Source of the DNA: Chromobotia macracanthus
Taxonomy: Eukaryota; Chordata; Actinopteri; Cypriniformes; Botiidae
Assembly: GCA_036877525.1 (NCBI GenBank)
Contig: JAZGTH010000121.1
Location: 947,001-1,011,000, forward strand
Length of the DNA stretch: 64,000 nucleotides
Direction of reading: 5' to 3'
This document shows positions 46,961 to 59,193 of the stretch, piece after piece. Below the pieces are notes generated by a model. That model made no database searches. It had not been told where the DNA came from and saw only the letters and a program-made list of their open reading frames with translations. The position numbers and the translations under genes were made by a program. Every line of letters begins with the position of its first letter. Positions within the stretch are counted from its first letter, which is position 1.

Positions 46961-48778
46961 GGCTTTCTGCAGACCCTAATGCTTATTAAAGGCCTCAGAT
47001 CTGGCACGTACATATCCAAGCCTTGTCTAAAGGCTACCACGAGCAACACATCCCCAAATCAGACCCCCCCCACCATCCATTCACAGTGAGCAATACATTC
47101 CTTATGTCCATAATCACAGTGGTGAACACAGGGTTGGCTAGGACCCTATCACAGTGTGGCTCATGTTTACGAGGATTAAGGAAACAGATGGACGGCCATG
47201 TTGACTGGTGTGGCTTCATTAACTCTCAGTGCAACCGTTCTAAAGTCCTCCGCCCCTGCTCATCTCACTCCGGAGCTCTGAGCCGTGCCCAGAGGTCTGC
47301 AGGGAGAGAGAAGTTACAGCAGGGGAGGTGCATCGCACTCATGACGGCTGTGAAGATGTTTATTGATCTGAAAGCCGAGATTTGGGCAGGGTGTTTCTGT
47401 TTGATTGATTAATGCTGAAGTGAAGCTGTGGGACTTTCTTTAAAGAACGACTCTTGACATCATAATGTCAAACCAAAGGCGAAAGAGAGTGTGTTTTTCC
47501 CAGTGGAGTTCTGTGTGTTAGGACAAACCTTTAACGCTGTGGTTTTGTTTTCTTGTTAAAGAGCATGTGACTAGGCAATATAATAATGACAAACTGATTT
47601 AAAGCTGCACAGCAGGACTGATGGAGTTCATTTTTATTCTTTAGTCAAACAGTGTGAAACCAGCTGTCAGACCCAGAGTCTTTATTATTGTGTTTTAGAC
47701 CTTTTTCTGATACCTGTAGATACCCATTGAAAAAGAGGAATTATAAATGAGATCTCCTTGATATCGCAGTTGTTTCTCCTAGACAGCAATGAGACTAAAT
47801 AAAGATCAAACACTTTTTTAATTGTTCTGCTTATCCTATTTTTTAAAAGTAGGGTATACAGTTTCAGAGATGCTAGCAATAACAATGTAGCTTTCTTTTG
47901 GAGTGCTTTCCAAAGCCATGCCTCCTCCAAAACACATGAATGCATACAAAGTTTGTCAGGCAAATAGGACATCCTATCATTGCATTTGGTCCGAATGCAA
48001 TGATTGGACAAACATTTTATGGTCCTATCCATAAAATTCTAGACCACTTTACTTATTGATTGCTATCAGGATGTAAGAATATCTTCAACCAGCATAACAA
48101 AAATATTTTGGGAGAAAAACATCTAACCTACCAGTAAATTACCAGAAATTGGCTGTTGGCTATTTTTGGGTTATTAAATTGTTGGGTTATTTAAAACCAC
48201 TTAAAATGACCAAATGGTATTTGCACTTCAGAAAAGGCTCATTCTTTCTGTTGACAGGAGTGTGCATCAAAAATCCCTGTCTCAACACATCTATCAACAC
48301 ATTCATCGCTACTGTAAGCCATGTGTTCAGTGCTGGTAAGCACCCAAGCCCCACCTTTTGTAAGAATGCATGAGATTAGTCCAGATCTCAAGTGTAGCAT
48401 TTTAACATTGAACGACTTAAAGATAACATGCTTAGGAATCTTAATTCTTGACTTGAGCCAGGTAGACAGATTGACAACTAGCAGCCCATGGGAGAGAGCT
48501 TTGACAGAAGATGTTTTCAGAAGGACAGACCCACAGGGAGTCTTTATGTGTGCGTACCGCGGTCTGTTAGGAGAGATGTACTGTAGGGCTGCAACAGTAT
48601 GTCACTCAGGGGTAGACAGGTGGTGTACAAAACAAGCCAGCATGAAAGACAAACTCTTCTGGGGTCAGAGAATACTTGTAGAGGTCTTTATGTTACCATC
48701 TGTCCATAATAAGGATTTAAACACATCAAAGGGCCATCAGGGATGCATAGATTTTATACTTTTTGGAAATGGTTATGA
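46961..48778. other. Intronic non-coding stretch
   Basis: 47130-47420 is a GC-richer unique block with a 129-codon plus-strand frame (47023-47412) lacking any recognised domain. 48321-48803 has a 160-codon frame that reads through into the next repeat. Neither is supported as a gene. Confidence 0.4.
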
Positions 48779-48948
48779 ACCAGCTAGCAATTTTACGTTG
48801 TAAGAACTTTTCCTGACGTTTCTGTTAAGTAACAAAAACGTCAAAATATTATTTTGAATGTTCTAGGAACATTCACAATGTCCAGTTTTTTAGTTGTATT
48901 AACAGTTTTGCTTGGTTATAAGAATGTTATTCAAACACTTTTTATTTG
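48779..48948 (-). repeat. AACGTT palindromic element, copy 13 (half copy)
   Basis: ACCAGCTAGCAATTTTACGT, TCTGTTAAGTAACAAAAACG, TTCTAGGAACATTCACAATG and TTATAAGAATGTTATTCAAA follow the family in reverse orientation; the other half is missing. Confidence 0.8.
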
Positions 48949-51900
48949 CTCGTTCATATTGACTTCTGAACACATTACGGCCTTTGTGCTTTACCTCTAG
49001 TTTAAACTGAAACTGAAAAGAAGACCTTGAAAATCAATCTCTTAGTTATTTGCTGTTAAATCTTGCTAACATGGGTCACCGCCAGCAAATAGTGCTTATG
49101 TCGCTGTGTACATGCTCTTGTTATTAAGTGCAACAGGGCTTTTGTTTCATTGACTTAAACCACTGAGTGTGACTGACAGGGAGAGAAAGAGATGTTTGTA
49201 TGAGCCTTTGAGCAGCCAATGGCATCCACCCACGGCCTGTGCACTTGCTTGAGGCTGCGTTTAAGATCGTATTTGTTTGTGAGAGTGTGTTTATGTTGAA
49301 TGACAGTCATAGAGTGCTGCAGAGTGCGTAAATCCATCCTAAATGAGGCCTGGACCTTTTAGCACCACAATTTACACATCTGTCCTGAAGGCACAGACAC
49401 ATTGGATATAATGACCCACAATCGACTAGAGACAGTCTTATTTCCACAGAGGAGAGAGAGAGAGAAAGAGAGAGAGAAATGATGGGAAACAAGAATAAAC
49501 AGGACATATAGAAACAAACCTGCCCTCTGTGTCTGGTCCTGATCTCTCAGCGAGAGGGACAATTACATGACTATGTCTTACCAGTCTTTCATCTGCTAAA
49601 AGCAACTGTGTTGAAATGATAGTTCTCTCTCATGCAATTACATGGAGACGTCCCGGGAAGGGGGGGTTGTCGCACCCGGCGACAGAGATACAGCCTTAAT
49701 ACCTTTCAGGACATAAAAAGACCCATTTGACTCTTTGATCCGTCAGGAACCTGAGATGCATTAGTCTTTTGTATGTATGAGTGCATTTTCATTGCATTGT
49801 TGTTGGCTCATCAGAACTCAAAACAGTATACTTACTGTATAGGTATAAATATGAATATTTTTATATTTACAGTATACTCTGATAGCTGTAAAATAACTGA
49901 TAACTTTTAGCTTATTATTTTGTAATATAAAGCTGACCACACAGTTTAAGAAAATTGTCAGGGTTTTTTTTGCCTATTTAAGGTAATGTAAGGTAAGTTT
50001 TTAATGTAAAAAGTGAATGGCGACTGGGTTTTATTATTGTTTGTGATCTTGATAAAAACAGTTTGAGTTTAAATTGGCCATCATCTATATGTGGTTTTCT
50101 TTGACATGGAGCGTGTGAACACAAAGATTTAGTTGTGATGCTTAAGACTCTTAGAAAGTCTTAAGACCCTTACAGAGACAGAGTTCAAAGGTCGTGCTTT
50201 ATCAAACATACAAGGAAAAATTAAGTGGTGCAAAATAACCAATCCTAAAGCTAAAAATTTTGCTGTATTAAAAACTGCTAAGATTTTAAGATCAGCAGTT
50301 CTAAATATGGGGACCTCAGGAGGTATAAAATTACAAATAATTACAACAGATTTGTTTTTCAAGTTTTAGAATGATAATTCAATTTAGATTTGTAAGATGC
50401 GTTGACAACCTTTTGTCTTGTCAACTAGGCAATACATTTGATTTCATTGGGCATAATAATGGAAGATTCTGCTTGTGCTTTCTGATATAAGATTTAAGAG
50501 GCAGTGATGTCATAAATGGTCAAATGACATTTCCACCACAACTCATTCAAAGGTCAGAAAACAAAAGGCTTTAAAACCATTTTTAACAAAACAAAGATAA
50601 ATGTATGAGGGGATAGAGGGAAAGGATTGATTAATATTGCAGTGAGAGCAGATAAAACCCAGCCACGTTTATAAAAACGTCATGAAAATGTGCAACCAAA
50701 TCATCATAGATGAAGCTGCAATCAAAAGTCCTGAGAGAAATTTGAACTGAATCCTGATTAATATACAAATACTTGCAGGGCCGATCATTTGCTTGTATAT
50801 GCTTGCTATTTCCTAAAAGACAAATTTCAGATGATGTTGTATTTTGTAAATTGATAGAACATCAAATAGGGCTTGAAACATTGCTTTAGATTTATCAAGC
50901 AGTCATACTAACATAACACAGCAAAATGCCAAACAGGTTTTATAAAAGGTAAGTAGTAGCTACACAACTACCAAAATTGTAATTTGGAGCTCTTGGTGTG
51001 TATGTGTGCAGAAGACAACATTAGCAGCTTCCTGTGATGTACTGCTTAATAGCAACTCTTCAAAACTATTCAGTGGCAGTATCCTTGTATTCTGTGTTTC
51101 TATACTGGGATTGGTTTAGAAGTTGGCTGGGCAAGTCACAAGGGCCCTAGCATACCTTAAAGGTGAACTGTGTCATTTTTGTTCCAATCAACAAAAAAAG
51201 AACTGCAAAAATTACTTTACAAACAGGTGACTGGAACCCATATTAAATTGGATAGAAGAAGTTTCACAGGAAAAACAGACACATTGCCTTTTAGAAGACT
51301 TACATAATGATCTCATTAAACATCCAATGAGGTGCTTAAATTGCATCCAAGTTAATGAGTGTTCCATATAATGAGACCGAGCATCAAGTGTGTATTTTTT
51401 GTCTTTTAAATTCAACGGCTTCATACTTGTTCACTAGAGTTTTCAGGTTGGCTTTGAGGCTGAAGAGAGAGAGGAATGGATGGTCAAAAAGAATAGAGGG
51501 TGGGTCCCAGGAGAGAAAGAGATTGCTTGAGGATTAGCTTGGTTTTGATGAAATGGTGTTGTTCATCTCGACAGATCTCTACCTCCGAAAACTCGATTTC
51601 AAAACACACACTCACAGTCAGCTACACACAACCTTATTAACAAATGGAGTCCCGCAGGAAGAGTTCAGCCCCCCATCTAAGCGTTTTTTCATGCTCATTT
51701 TTTTTTCTCTGTTTAGTCAAGGGATTATGGACCCCTAATCTCTTTGAACCATAATTCAGATTAGATTTTGTATTATTTTTAGGGCCGGGCCTGTACCCAA
51801 CTCACTCTCTGACCGACCATGTTACTCTAATAGAAAATTGATTAAATCGCTTGACCATTTGTCCCAGATTTTAAGAACATGACATCAGAGAGATGATAAA

Positions 51901-53388
51901 AACAGACAGGCAGCATCATCTTGTAATGCGTATATGCGACCATTTACCACAACAGTTGATTTCTTTTTTGCAGTGTTTGCGTATTTGTTTGTGTGAGTGT
52001 TTATGCATGCCCGCAGGGACAAGGAGACAGTCGGATTGAGCGGGAGAGAGTCAGTCTTAAGGAGCTTACTTGATGATGAGCTCTGTCATTGTGTCATCCA
52101 TTTTCCCTTCAGCATATTTTCTTACTGCTGCATATTGCTGGTTATTATTGCACATATGACCTGAATTGTCCTCTGTTTGTATAGTTGTCCTGGTTCAGGA
52201 GCAAACAGTCTCAACACTCACTATTACATAGTCTCAGCCTCACACGACTTTACGCAAAGACCCCAAGAGTCCGTTCTAAACATCTGATGCAAGCGCTGAC
52301 TAAAATCACAAGTTCTAATATGATTGGCTGACTTAATGCAACTTTCTAAAAGGTTTCTTAGGTTTCTTATCTGCAAACTAAGTCATGTTAGGAAAGGTAC
52401 TGGGTTAATACAAGGATTTCTTTTGAAGAAGAACTAATCACTGGATTTGGCAAACAGAATTGGCATGTAAACTGGTTATTCACAAGTTTATACACATTTG
52501 CCTATTTATATGGCGCTATTTGCATATCATTGTGATGTAATCTATTTCATATGACCCCACCCACAAACGTCACACAAAACACACTGTGGCTGGTCGCTTT
52601 ACATGTCAGTCTGCAACCACTTCCTGTGTGACCATCTGATGCATGGTGGTTGCAGCCAGACTTACTAGGAGTTACATCACTTTATCCGTTTTTTTTCGGA
52701 ATGTGTCATTCATATGAACTGTACCTGCAAATGTGCGTTGTTATGTAATAGAAAAGACCAATCTTTAATACAAACTTAGACAAGCACACTCTCGTACAGT
52801 ATGACCTTTTGTGCTCTCTCTCACATATAATCCCCTGAAACGTGGGCTTTGCTCTTTGCATCCTCCGGTTGCTTCACTGCTTGTTTGTTTTCCCCCTTGT
52901 TTAAAATGAATTATGAAACAAGAAGAGAAAGCTGAGAGCCGCTGTGAGTGAGTGTCAAGCTCTTCAGCCTCAGGCGGGGAGAGATATAGAGAAGGGAAGG
53001 AGACTCTGTCTTCCCCCTTTGCTTACTAATGCATCCACTCCCCCCAGACCCCATAATATAAACCTAAGCTAAACAAATGAAAGCGTGCTGCAAACTGCAT
53101 ATTAGAATTGGTTTTATTGCTCATATGAGAGAGATTGTGGGGGTTGCTGTGTGTTTACACTAGCTTCCTCCCAGCCGGGGCCCTCTTGGACTGCAGTGTA
53201 CATTTCATTATTCTTGCCTCCACGAGGGAACTCCCAGGAAGATCTGGAGGGTCAGGCTAAAAAGAGCCCAATTAGATTATGAGCTGAAAGATTTTATGGT
53301 GTCGGTAGGTAATTGGTCACTGCTTCTTTTATTATCGGCTCTTACAAGTTGTGACGAAAGGGGCATGTTTGCAGCTAATGAAAACTTA
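48949..53388. other. Intronic non-coding stretch with candidate conserved elements
   Basis: No exon recognised. Unique blocks of regulatory look: 49640-49765 (CTTAATACCTTTCAGGAC), 51640-51790 (GGGATTATGGACCCCTAATC, AATTCAGATTAGATTTTG) and 52960-53350 (AGCCCAATTAGATTATGAGC, GGTAGGTAATTGGTCACTGC). The remainder is AT-rich. Confidence 0.4.
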
Positions 53389-53444
53389 TAAAACTTTGTA
53401 TTAATGTTATTTCTATAAAGAAATAACATTAATACAAAGTTTTA
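53389..53444. repeat. Perfect 26-bp-arm inverted repeat with 4-base loop
   Basis: Left arm 53389-53414 (TAAAACTTTGTATTAATGTT then ATTTCT) is the exact reverse complement of 53419-53444 (AGAAATAACATTAATACAAA then GTTTTA); the loop is ATAA. The right arm is part of the interior of palindromic element copy 14, so the left arm is an inverted copy of it at the broken edge. Confidence 0.95.
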
Positions 53445-53558
53445 AAAAAGAGACATTTTGAACATTCCTAGAACTTTAAAAAGTAACATTTTTAACGTTT
53501 TTGTTACTTAATGGAAATGTTGGGGAAACATTTTTACAATCTAAAATTGTTAGCAGGG
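53419..53558 (+). repeat. AACGTT palindromic element, copy 14 (right half)
   Basis: AACATTAATACAAAGTTTTA, GACATTTTGAACATTCCTAG, TTTTGTTACTTAATGGAAAT and ATCTAAAATTGTTAGCAGGG give the right half of the family through its terminus. The left half is replaced by the foldback arm. Confidence 0.85.
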
Positions 53559-54586
53559 TTGTAGCCAAGGCGTTATCTATTTGACATCCACTGTTTATCT
53601 TCTGTGTTTTCATCATAGTTTTTCCCTGTTCTTTTTTTGGTTGTTTAGTTTTGGTGGTTGTGGTCTCTAGTCAATCTCTTGTTTGTGATGTTTGGTTTTG
53701 CTTGGTGTTCTATGGTACAGTGAGATTAGAGCAGGACTCGGAAGGCTTCACTCATTTCTGGAATGGATTTTCAGTATGCATGACTCACGGTGGATGAGGA
53801 ACTCATGATTATACAGCTATTGAATATTTTACCTTATGAAAGTTAACTAAGGATATTAAAATACTATATGCAGTGCTGTATATTGGATGTCATGGAGGAG
53901 ATGAAACATTGCGATTGTTTGCTAGGCAGGAATGTTGTTTGTTTAATATTTGTTTTAACTGTTAATTTAATTGGTACTGAATTGCTTCATATCTATCTAA
54001 GTGATACATTGGTTACCTTATAGCAATATTAAATTTCTCAGCTACAGTATATTCGTTTACAGTATGTGCAAATACACAGATGTTATTTTATTTTAGTTGT
54101 GCCTGATACCCTTAAAAAAACATCATTATGTTATTAGCTGACTGAAGTACTCTGCAGTACAATAAAATGGCTGAGCATGTTTATGTGCAGTTATAAAATA
54201 TGAGAGGTTTAATGGTATTTATATTTTCAATTCAGAAACATGCTGTACAGTCGTTTTCCAATTGTGCCCCAGACATTTGTCTGTTAATTTGGTTTAGATA
54301 GTTTATTTCCTTGAAGATGCTATACCTGCTTTTTGCTAAAATTCAGTTTTTATACTGAGAGTTTTTTTTAAAAGTTTTTATTTGCCAGAGTTTTTTTAAA
54401 AGCTAAAATTATTGTTGAACAACTAAAATGCCTTATTAAAACAGTTCCTTCTAAAATAAAATATCTGGTGATAATTCATCTGCCCATTTCACATACTTCA
54501 TTGTAAGTAAAGTGCATTTTGTGGGATTTGTGTATTTAATTCACAGTAAAATGTATTTTTAGTAATTCAGTGCCTTCAGTTATGCA
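53559..54586. other. Intronic AT-rich stretch
   Basis: Nothing recognised; T-rich and A-rich runs at 54110 and 54365-54410. Confidence 0.5.
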
Positions 54587-54762
54587 TGGAGTGGTGGTGG
54601 CTACATGTTGAGACTCTTTGGCAGGTTTGATCCCAGGATGAGGTGACCTGTGAACTGGGAGTTACTGAGAGAACACTATTACCATTTGGCCTCTGAGCAG
54701 GACACTTAACCCCCCAGTTGCTCCTGTGGAACTGGCTATGCCATTACTGTCACGGCTGCTGA
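54587..54762 (+). repeat. Old DANA-like tRNA-derived SINE
   Basis: GGAGTGGTGGTGGCTACATG with GGTTTGATCCC (B-box-like) is followed by CTGAGCAGGACACTTAACCC and CCAGTTGCTCCTGTGGAACT, the body signature of DANA-type fish SINEs. It is heavily diverged and lacks the GTAAGTCGC tail. Confidence 0.75.
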
Positions 54763-54999
54763 ATAACTATTCAGCAAAACACTCGTATAAAGTCAAAAAG
54801 TCAAACTGTTTGAGTCTAATATTTTGAAAAGGATTTCTGTTTTAAATCTATTTAGGTATTTATTTTTTACTCATGGTTGACAGCTATTACAAATAGTATG
54901 TAATTAAATGATCTTGTAACTACAATTTCAGCAAATTATTTTTCTAATGTGAGTGGAGTTTCAGCCTAAAGTTTGGCAATAAAATAGAGTTTTGCTAGG

Positions 55000-55062
55000 A
55001 CATTTACATTTATGCATATATGGCAGACGTTTTTATCCAAATCGACATACAGTGTTACTTGC
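55000..55062 (-). repeat. SINE tail fragment on the minus strand
   Basis: ACATTTACATTTATGCATAT then GGCAGACGTTTTTATCCAAA and TCGACATACAGTGTTACTTG is the inverted conserved SINE tail without head or B box. A short CA run follows. Confidence 0.75.
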
Positions 55063-58000
55063 ACACACACACACATACATACATTTATAACTGATTCCAA
55101 ACCATCTATAGGTCAGTTCTGCATTATCAGCCCTGGGACATTAGAAAATGTTTTAACTTCTTGTGGTAGAACTCACTGGAACCTATAAAGGGTCAGGCTT
55201 GATTTGCTTTAACTGGACCTCATTCACTGTCGCTCCATTTGGACCTTCAGTGTAAAGCTCTAATTGCCCCCTCTTGGTACCCTTATCGCGTGATAACCCT
55301 TTTGAGTTATCTTGCGGCCAGAGGTCTGTTTAGGCCTGGGTGATGGTGTCGTCAGTAACTCGTGTGTATTGTTTGAGATGGCTTGAGAAGCGTGAGATGG
55401 CGGTTAATACAAGACCCCTGAGAAATATAACATTCATATAACAGACTTTTCTCTTAACAGCAGACAAGCGCTCTGACAAAACATGCCCGTTCTACTGAAA
55501 TGGCTGGTTCATAGACCCTGAAAGGTTTGAGGGCCTCCCAAAGGGACCCTTGGATATTATATTGGTTTAAGTGTGTGGGTGGGTGAGGATGTGTGCATGT
55601 GCTGATGGTGGTTCTGTATGGAAATGATCGTAGCCTTATATTGGTTTTCTATTCTCCAGTGTGTGCGAACACTAAGTGTTATTACAATGTGCTCGGGCGT
55701 GCATACGTTTGTGAGCGTGTCGATGTGAAGGCTGTTTTTTACCTACAGAATGTTTCTCTAAAGCATTTACTGAAAAATATTTTTCTGCCTGCTTGTGATT
55801 TAGCTTTGATTTCATGAAGAGATTATGGCCTTGTGAAAAGATAATCTATTATGATTGACTGCAGTAATCTGAGCTTTTAAAAGGGTGGGGGTCTGTTCCA
55901 GTGAGGTAGCCATGGTGGGTGCCATTGTTCTGTTTTCTATGTCTGTACATCACCCAGCCTATGACATCATCATACAGAACCTTCATATGCTATGTTTGCT
56001 TATATTAATAACATTTTAAGTGGATTTACACTTCTGTGTACTGCATGGAGTGGATTTGCTTGTAACACCACACTCAGAGATAGATAAATAAATATGATTT
56101 ATTTGATTTATTATGTCAAAAATGATCTGACTAAATCACTTCATGTCATTTTTTTCCTCTGCTTTTGTCAAAACTGGCTCACTCTAATTGTGTTTGGTCT
56201 AGCGTCTGAGCTTATGCTTAGTCTTGTGCTTTACATTTTTTTCTGTTTTAGTATTGTAACCGGCTTCATATAGAACAATTGCAAATACTGTAATAGTTTG
56301 TATTTATATGGTAAATGATAGTTGTAAAGGCTGCAATCCAAAACATTTGCCTCTCTACCACCATCTCTGTTTGAAACATAAAATTGCAGGGAGTTATTTA
56401 GTTATAGTTATATAACTAAATAGTTATAACTAATTAGTTATAACTAATTTTCTTCTGCTTTCTTTTTGCAGACAGACATTTCCTGCGAAATCCGACCTGA
56501 CTACTTAAGTTATAAATCATTATTATAAACTTATTAAACTATAACTTATTATAAACTTATATATATATCATTATCATAAACACTGTGTACTTGATCAATA
56601 ACTAATTGTTTTTCATTTTTAACAAAAAAAGATACGTATTGAAATAAATTGTCAGTATTGTAATGAGAAATCTATTGTTTCATTATATACATATGAGAAT
56701 TATGTTTGGCTATTCTGTTTTGTACTTTTCATTTTAAATACATAAATATTCAAAGCAGGTGAAAATCCACAGGAAGGATATAACAAATAATGTTATTAAT
56801 AAGAGATAGCTTACAATAAAATGAAAAACAAAATTTCTGCCATAACTTACTCTAATGTTGTTTCAATGTCATATGACTCAAAAGAAGATAATAAGCAGAA
56901 TGAAATAAGAGCAAACCGCTTCAGTCATCATTCATTTTCATAGTATGGGAGAAAATGCAATAGAAGTGAAGTGGGATATTAATAATAAGATTTTGTACCA
57001 CTTACTTGTGAAAATAGTGTCACAAAGTGGTTAAAAAAACTGTAAGCTGTAGGCTGTTGGTCTTCCTGGCTTTAATTTAGTAATAATCAATATTATTCCC
57101 TCTTATGCAGGTCAGGCTCAACCTACATAATTTTGCTCTTACTTTTCCTCATTATTTCTCTCCATTGGTCCACACTACCATTTGTCTTCCTGTCTCTCTA
57201 TTGATTTACCATCTACATTTAAAAACTCTGCCGTGGTGCTATTGTACTTTTACCTTAGATATCTAGACTACAGGCTTAGAAATGTAATAAATATGGCCAT
57301 GAGGAACAGTTTTTCTTATTTGTCTCTCTCTCCACCTCCGTCTGTTCAGTTATTTGGCAGGCTGTTAGGCTTATAAGAAGCACTTTTGAAGGTAAATCTT
57401 ATGTCAGCTCCTGGCCAGAGGGACTAAGATGATGAGAGGTCTCTTTATCATCCTAATGGAAGCCACATAGCTCTGGGCTTGCCTGCATGCAAGCGGGACC
57501 ACGGCATGCTTCACCCTCTCTCTGCTCTCGAGACAGTATCCATATGCAGGCACGATATGGAGAGAACCCCACAGCATACAAACGGCTGACCCAGAGACCG
57601 CATGCGATCCATGTAGCAAGGCAAACCGCTAATACTGATTCACAGTGAGCAGAATGTAAAATTATGTATATGTGAAAAAATTCCAACCACAACGTTTTCT
57701 GTCTGAGATCAGATGCTCAGGATAGGCTTGTACAGAAACACAACAAAAATCTTGACAGACTGCTAATGAAGAGATTGCTATATCCGGAAGGAGTTACGAT
57801 AAGTGTATGCACAGCTGGATCCGCCAATCTGTTACGCGCACACAGTTGGTGTCCTGGCTGCTCTATAGCGGTGCTGCAACGGTTTCAGAGATGAAAGTCT
57901 TTGGCCAGTGCACCAGCTGCAGGGATGGACTGACATATTGAGCATCAGGGGTTTCTCTGGCGACTTGTTGGCACCAAATTTATATACCATTGTAAATATA

Positions 58001-58897
58001 AAAGCTTTGGGGGAAATGTTCTGCCATCATCATGCGGGCATTTATATTTATGCTGCAGGTCATGCTGTGGCATACACAAGCAACGCTTTGTATTTTCAAA
58101 ATGATAATTAATAATGTTGCAATTGAAAATGGTTTTAAATTTTTTTTTTTTTACAGCGTTACTGTGCTGACATGAAGAGAGCTTTTCTCAGTCTTGTTTC
58201 CATCTCTTCTCCCATGTTACTTCCTGTCTTTACCTCATTGTTCTGTCCAATTATAGCACAGCACAAAGGTAATACAACAGTCAATAGTTTGTATTGCATC
58301 CATTGCTTATACATATAGCAGGGATATACATGTTGTAGAGTGGAAATGAGTGGGAAAAGACACTGAAGGAGCAAAGAGCAACTGAAAGAGAAGAGAACAG
58401 GAGTGAAGGAGACCAGACGTCACTGCTTGTTAGCATCACAGCAGACGCGAGGGCTCATCACACCTGTCGCTCAGTCACAGCATCACTGAAGAAAGCATCT
58501 TGCCCTGGGCTGGACATGTGACAGGACCAGTCTTTCTTTACCATAGCTCCCAGTAACACTCTGTCACTATCTGTCAATCACTGCAGAGCAGCTGTGATTC
58601 AAGTCGACCTGCAGTTGCCTGAATGTCAAACGGAGGGCTTTGATTTGACAAGACCCCAGATAATGTGCTTTCAATAAATAATGCAATGTAAAAGTTTCAA
58701 ACAAAAGTGATCAAACAGTGCTGCCAAAGCAGATAGTCTGAGGAATTAGATCAGCCATGAAACATCAAATGAGTGACATTCTGTGAACGTTTTGTAGACT
58801 CCAGATTGTTCTGCATTCCATCAGAGTTCTCTCAGAGTACTTTTCCTCAAGTATGAATTTAGACAGACGTTTGACTTTCAGAATGATGTCTGGTCCA
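55063..58897. other. Intronic non-coding stretch with candidate conserved elements
   Basis: 55160-55560 (CCCTTATCGCGTGATAACCC) and 57380-57620 are unique GC-richer blocks. 56397-56447 is a run of small TTAGTTATAACTAA palindromes followed by a strong acceptor-like TTTCTTTTTGCAG at about 56460-56472. No exon could be framed from it. 58380-58680 is another unique block. Confidence 0.4.
56397..56447. repeat. Three successive TAGTTATAACTA palindromes
   Basis: TTAGTTATAGTTATATAACTAA, then TAGTTATAACTA, then TTAGTTATAACTAA are self-complementary units in tandem. No repeat family was recognised. Confidence 0.8.
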
Positions 58898-59193
58898 CCC
58901 CAGCTAATAGAACATTTTCGGAATATTGGCTAAAAAGCTCTCTCAACGTTATCACAAAACATTCTTGCAGTAACATTATAAGGTCAGTAAGGTAAATTAT
59001 ATATCATATATATTTAAAAAATGTTAAACATGGAAAAACGTTCTTAGAAAAGTGTTCTTAGAACCAAGCATTAACATTAATACAAAAAAATAAAGATAAA
59101 ACTGGACATTTTGAACAAAAACAAAAATTTTGTTTTTCATTGCTTAATACAAACAATAGGAAAATGTTTTTACAACCTAAAATTGTTAGCTGG
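58898..59193 (+). repeat. AACGTT palindromic element, copy 15 (near full length)
   Basis: CCCAGCTAATAGAACATTTT at the left, TACAACCTAAAATTGTTAGC then TGG at the right. Interior retains ATTATATATCATATATATTT and AACTGGACATTTTGAAC. It has the best-preserved right terminus in the window. Confidence 0.85.

Noticed and set aside
48321..48803. 160-codon open frame on the plus strand
   Set aside because: No recognisable domain, and its 3' end (…PASNFTL) runs into repeat copy 13, so the stop is set by the repeat.
56473..56510. Possible exon 2 after the acceptor-like TTTCTTTTTGCAG
   Set aside because: In the phase required by the 38050 donor the reading hits TGA within about ten codons and no donor precedes it.
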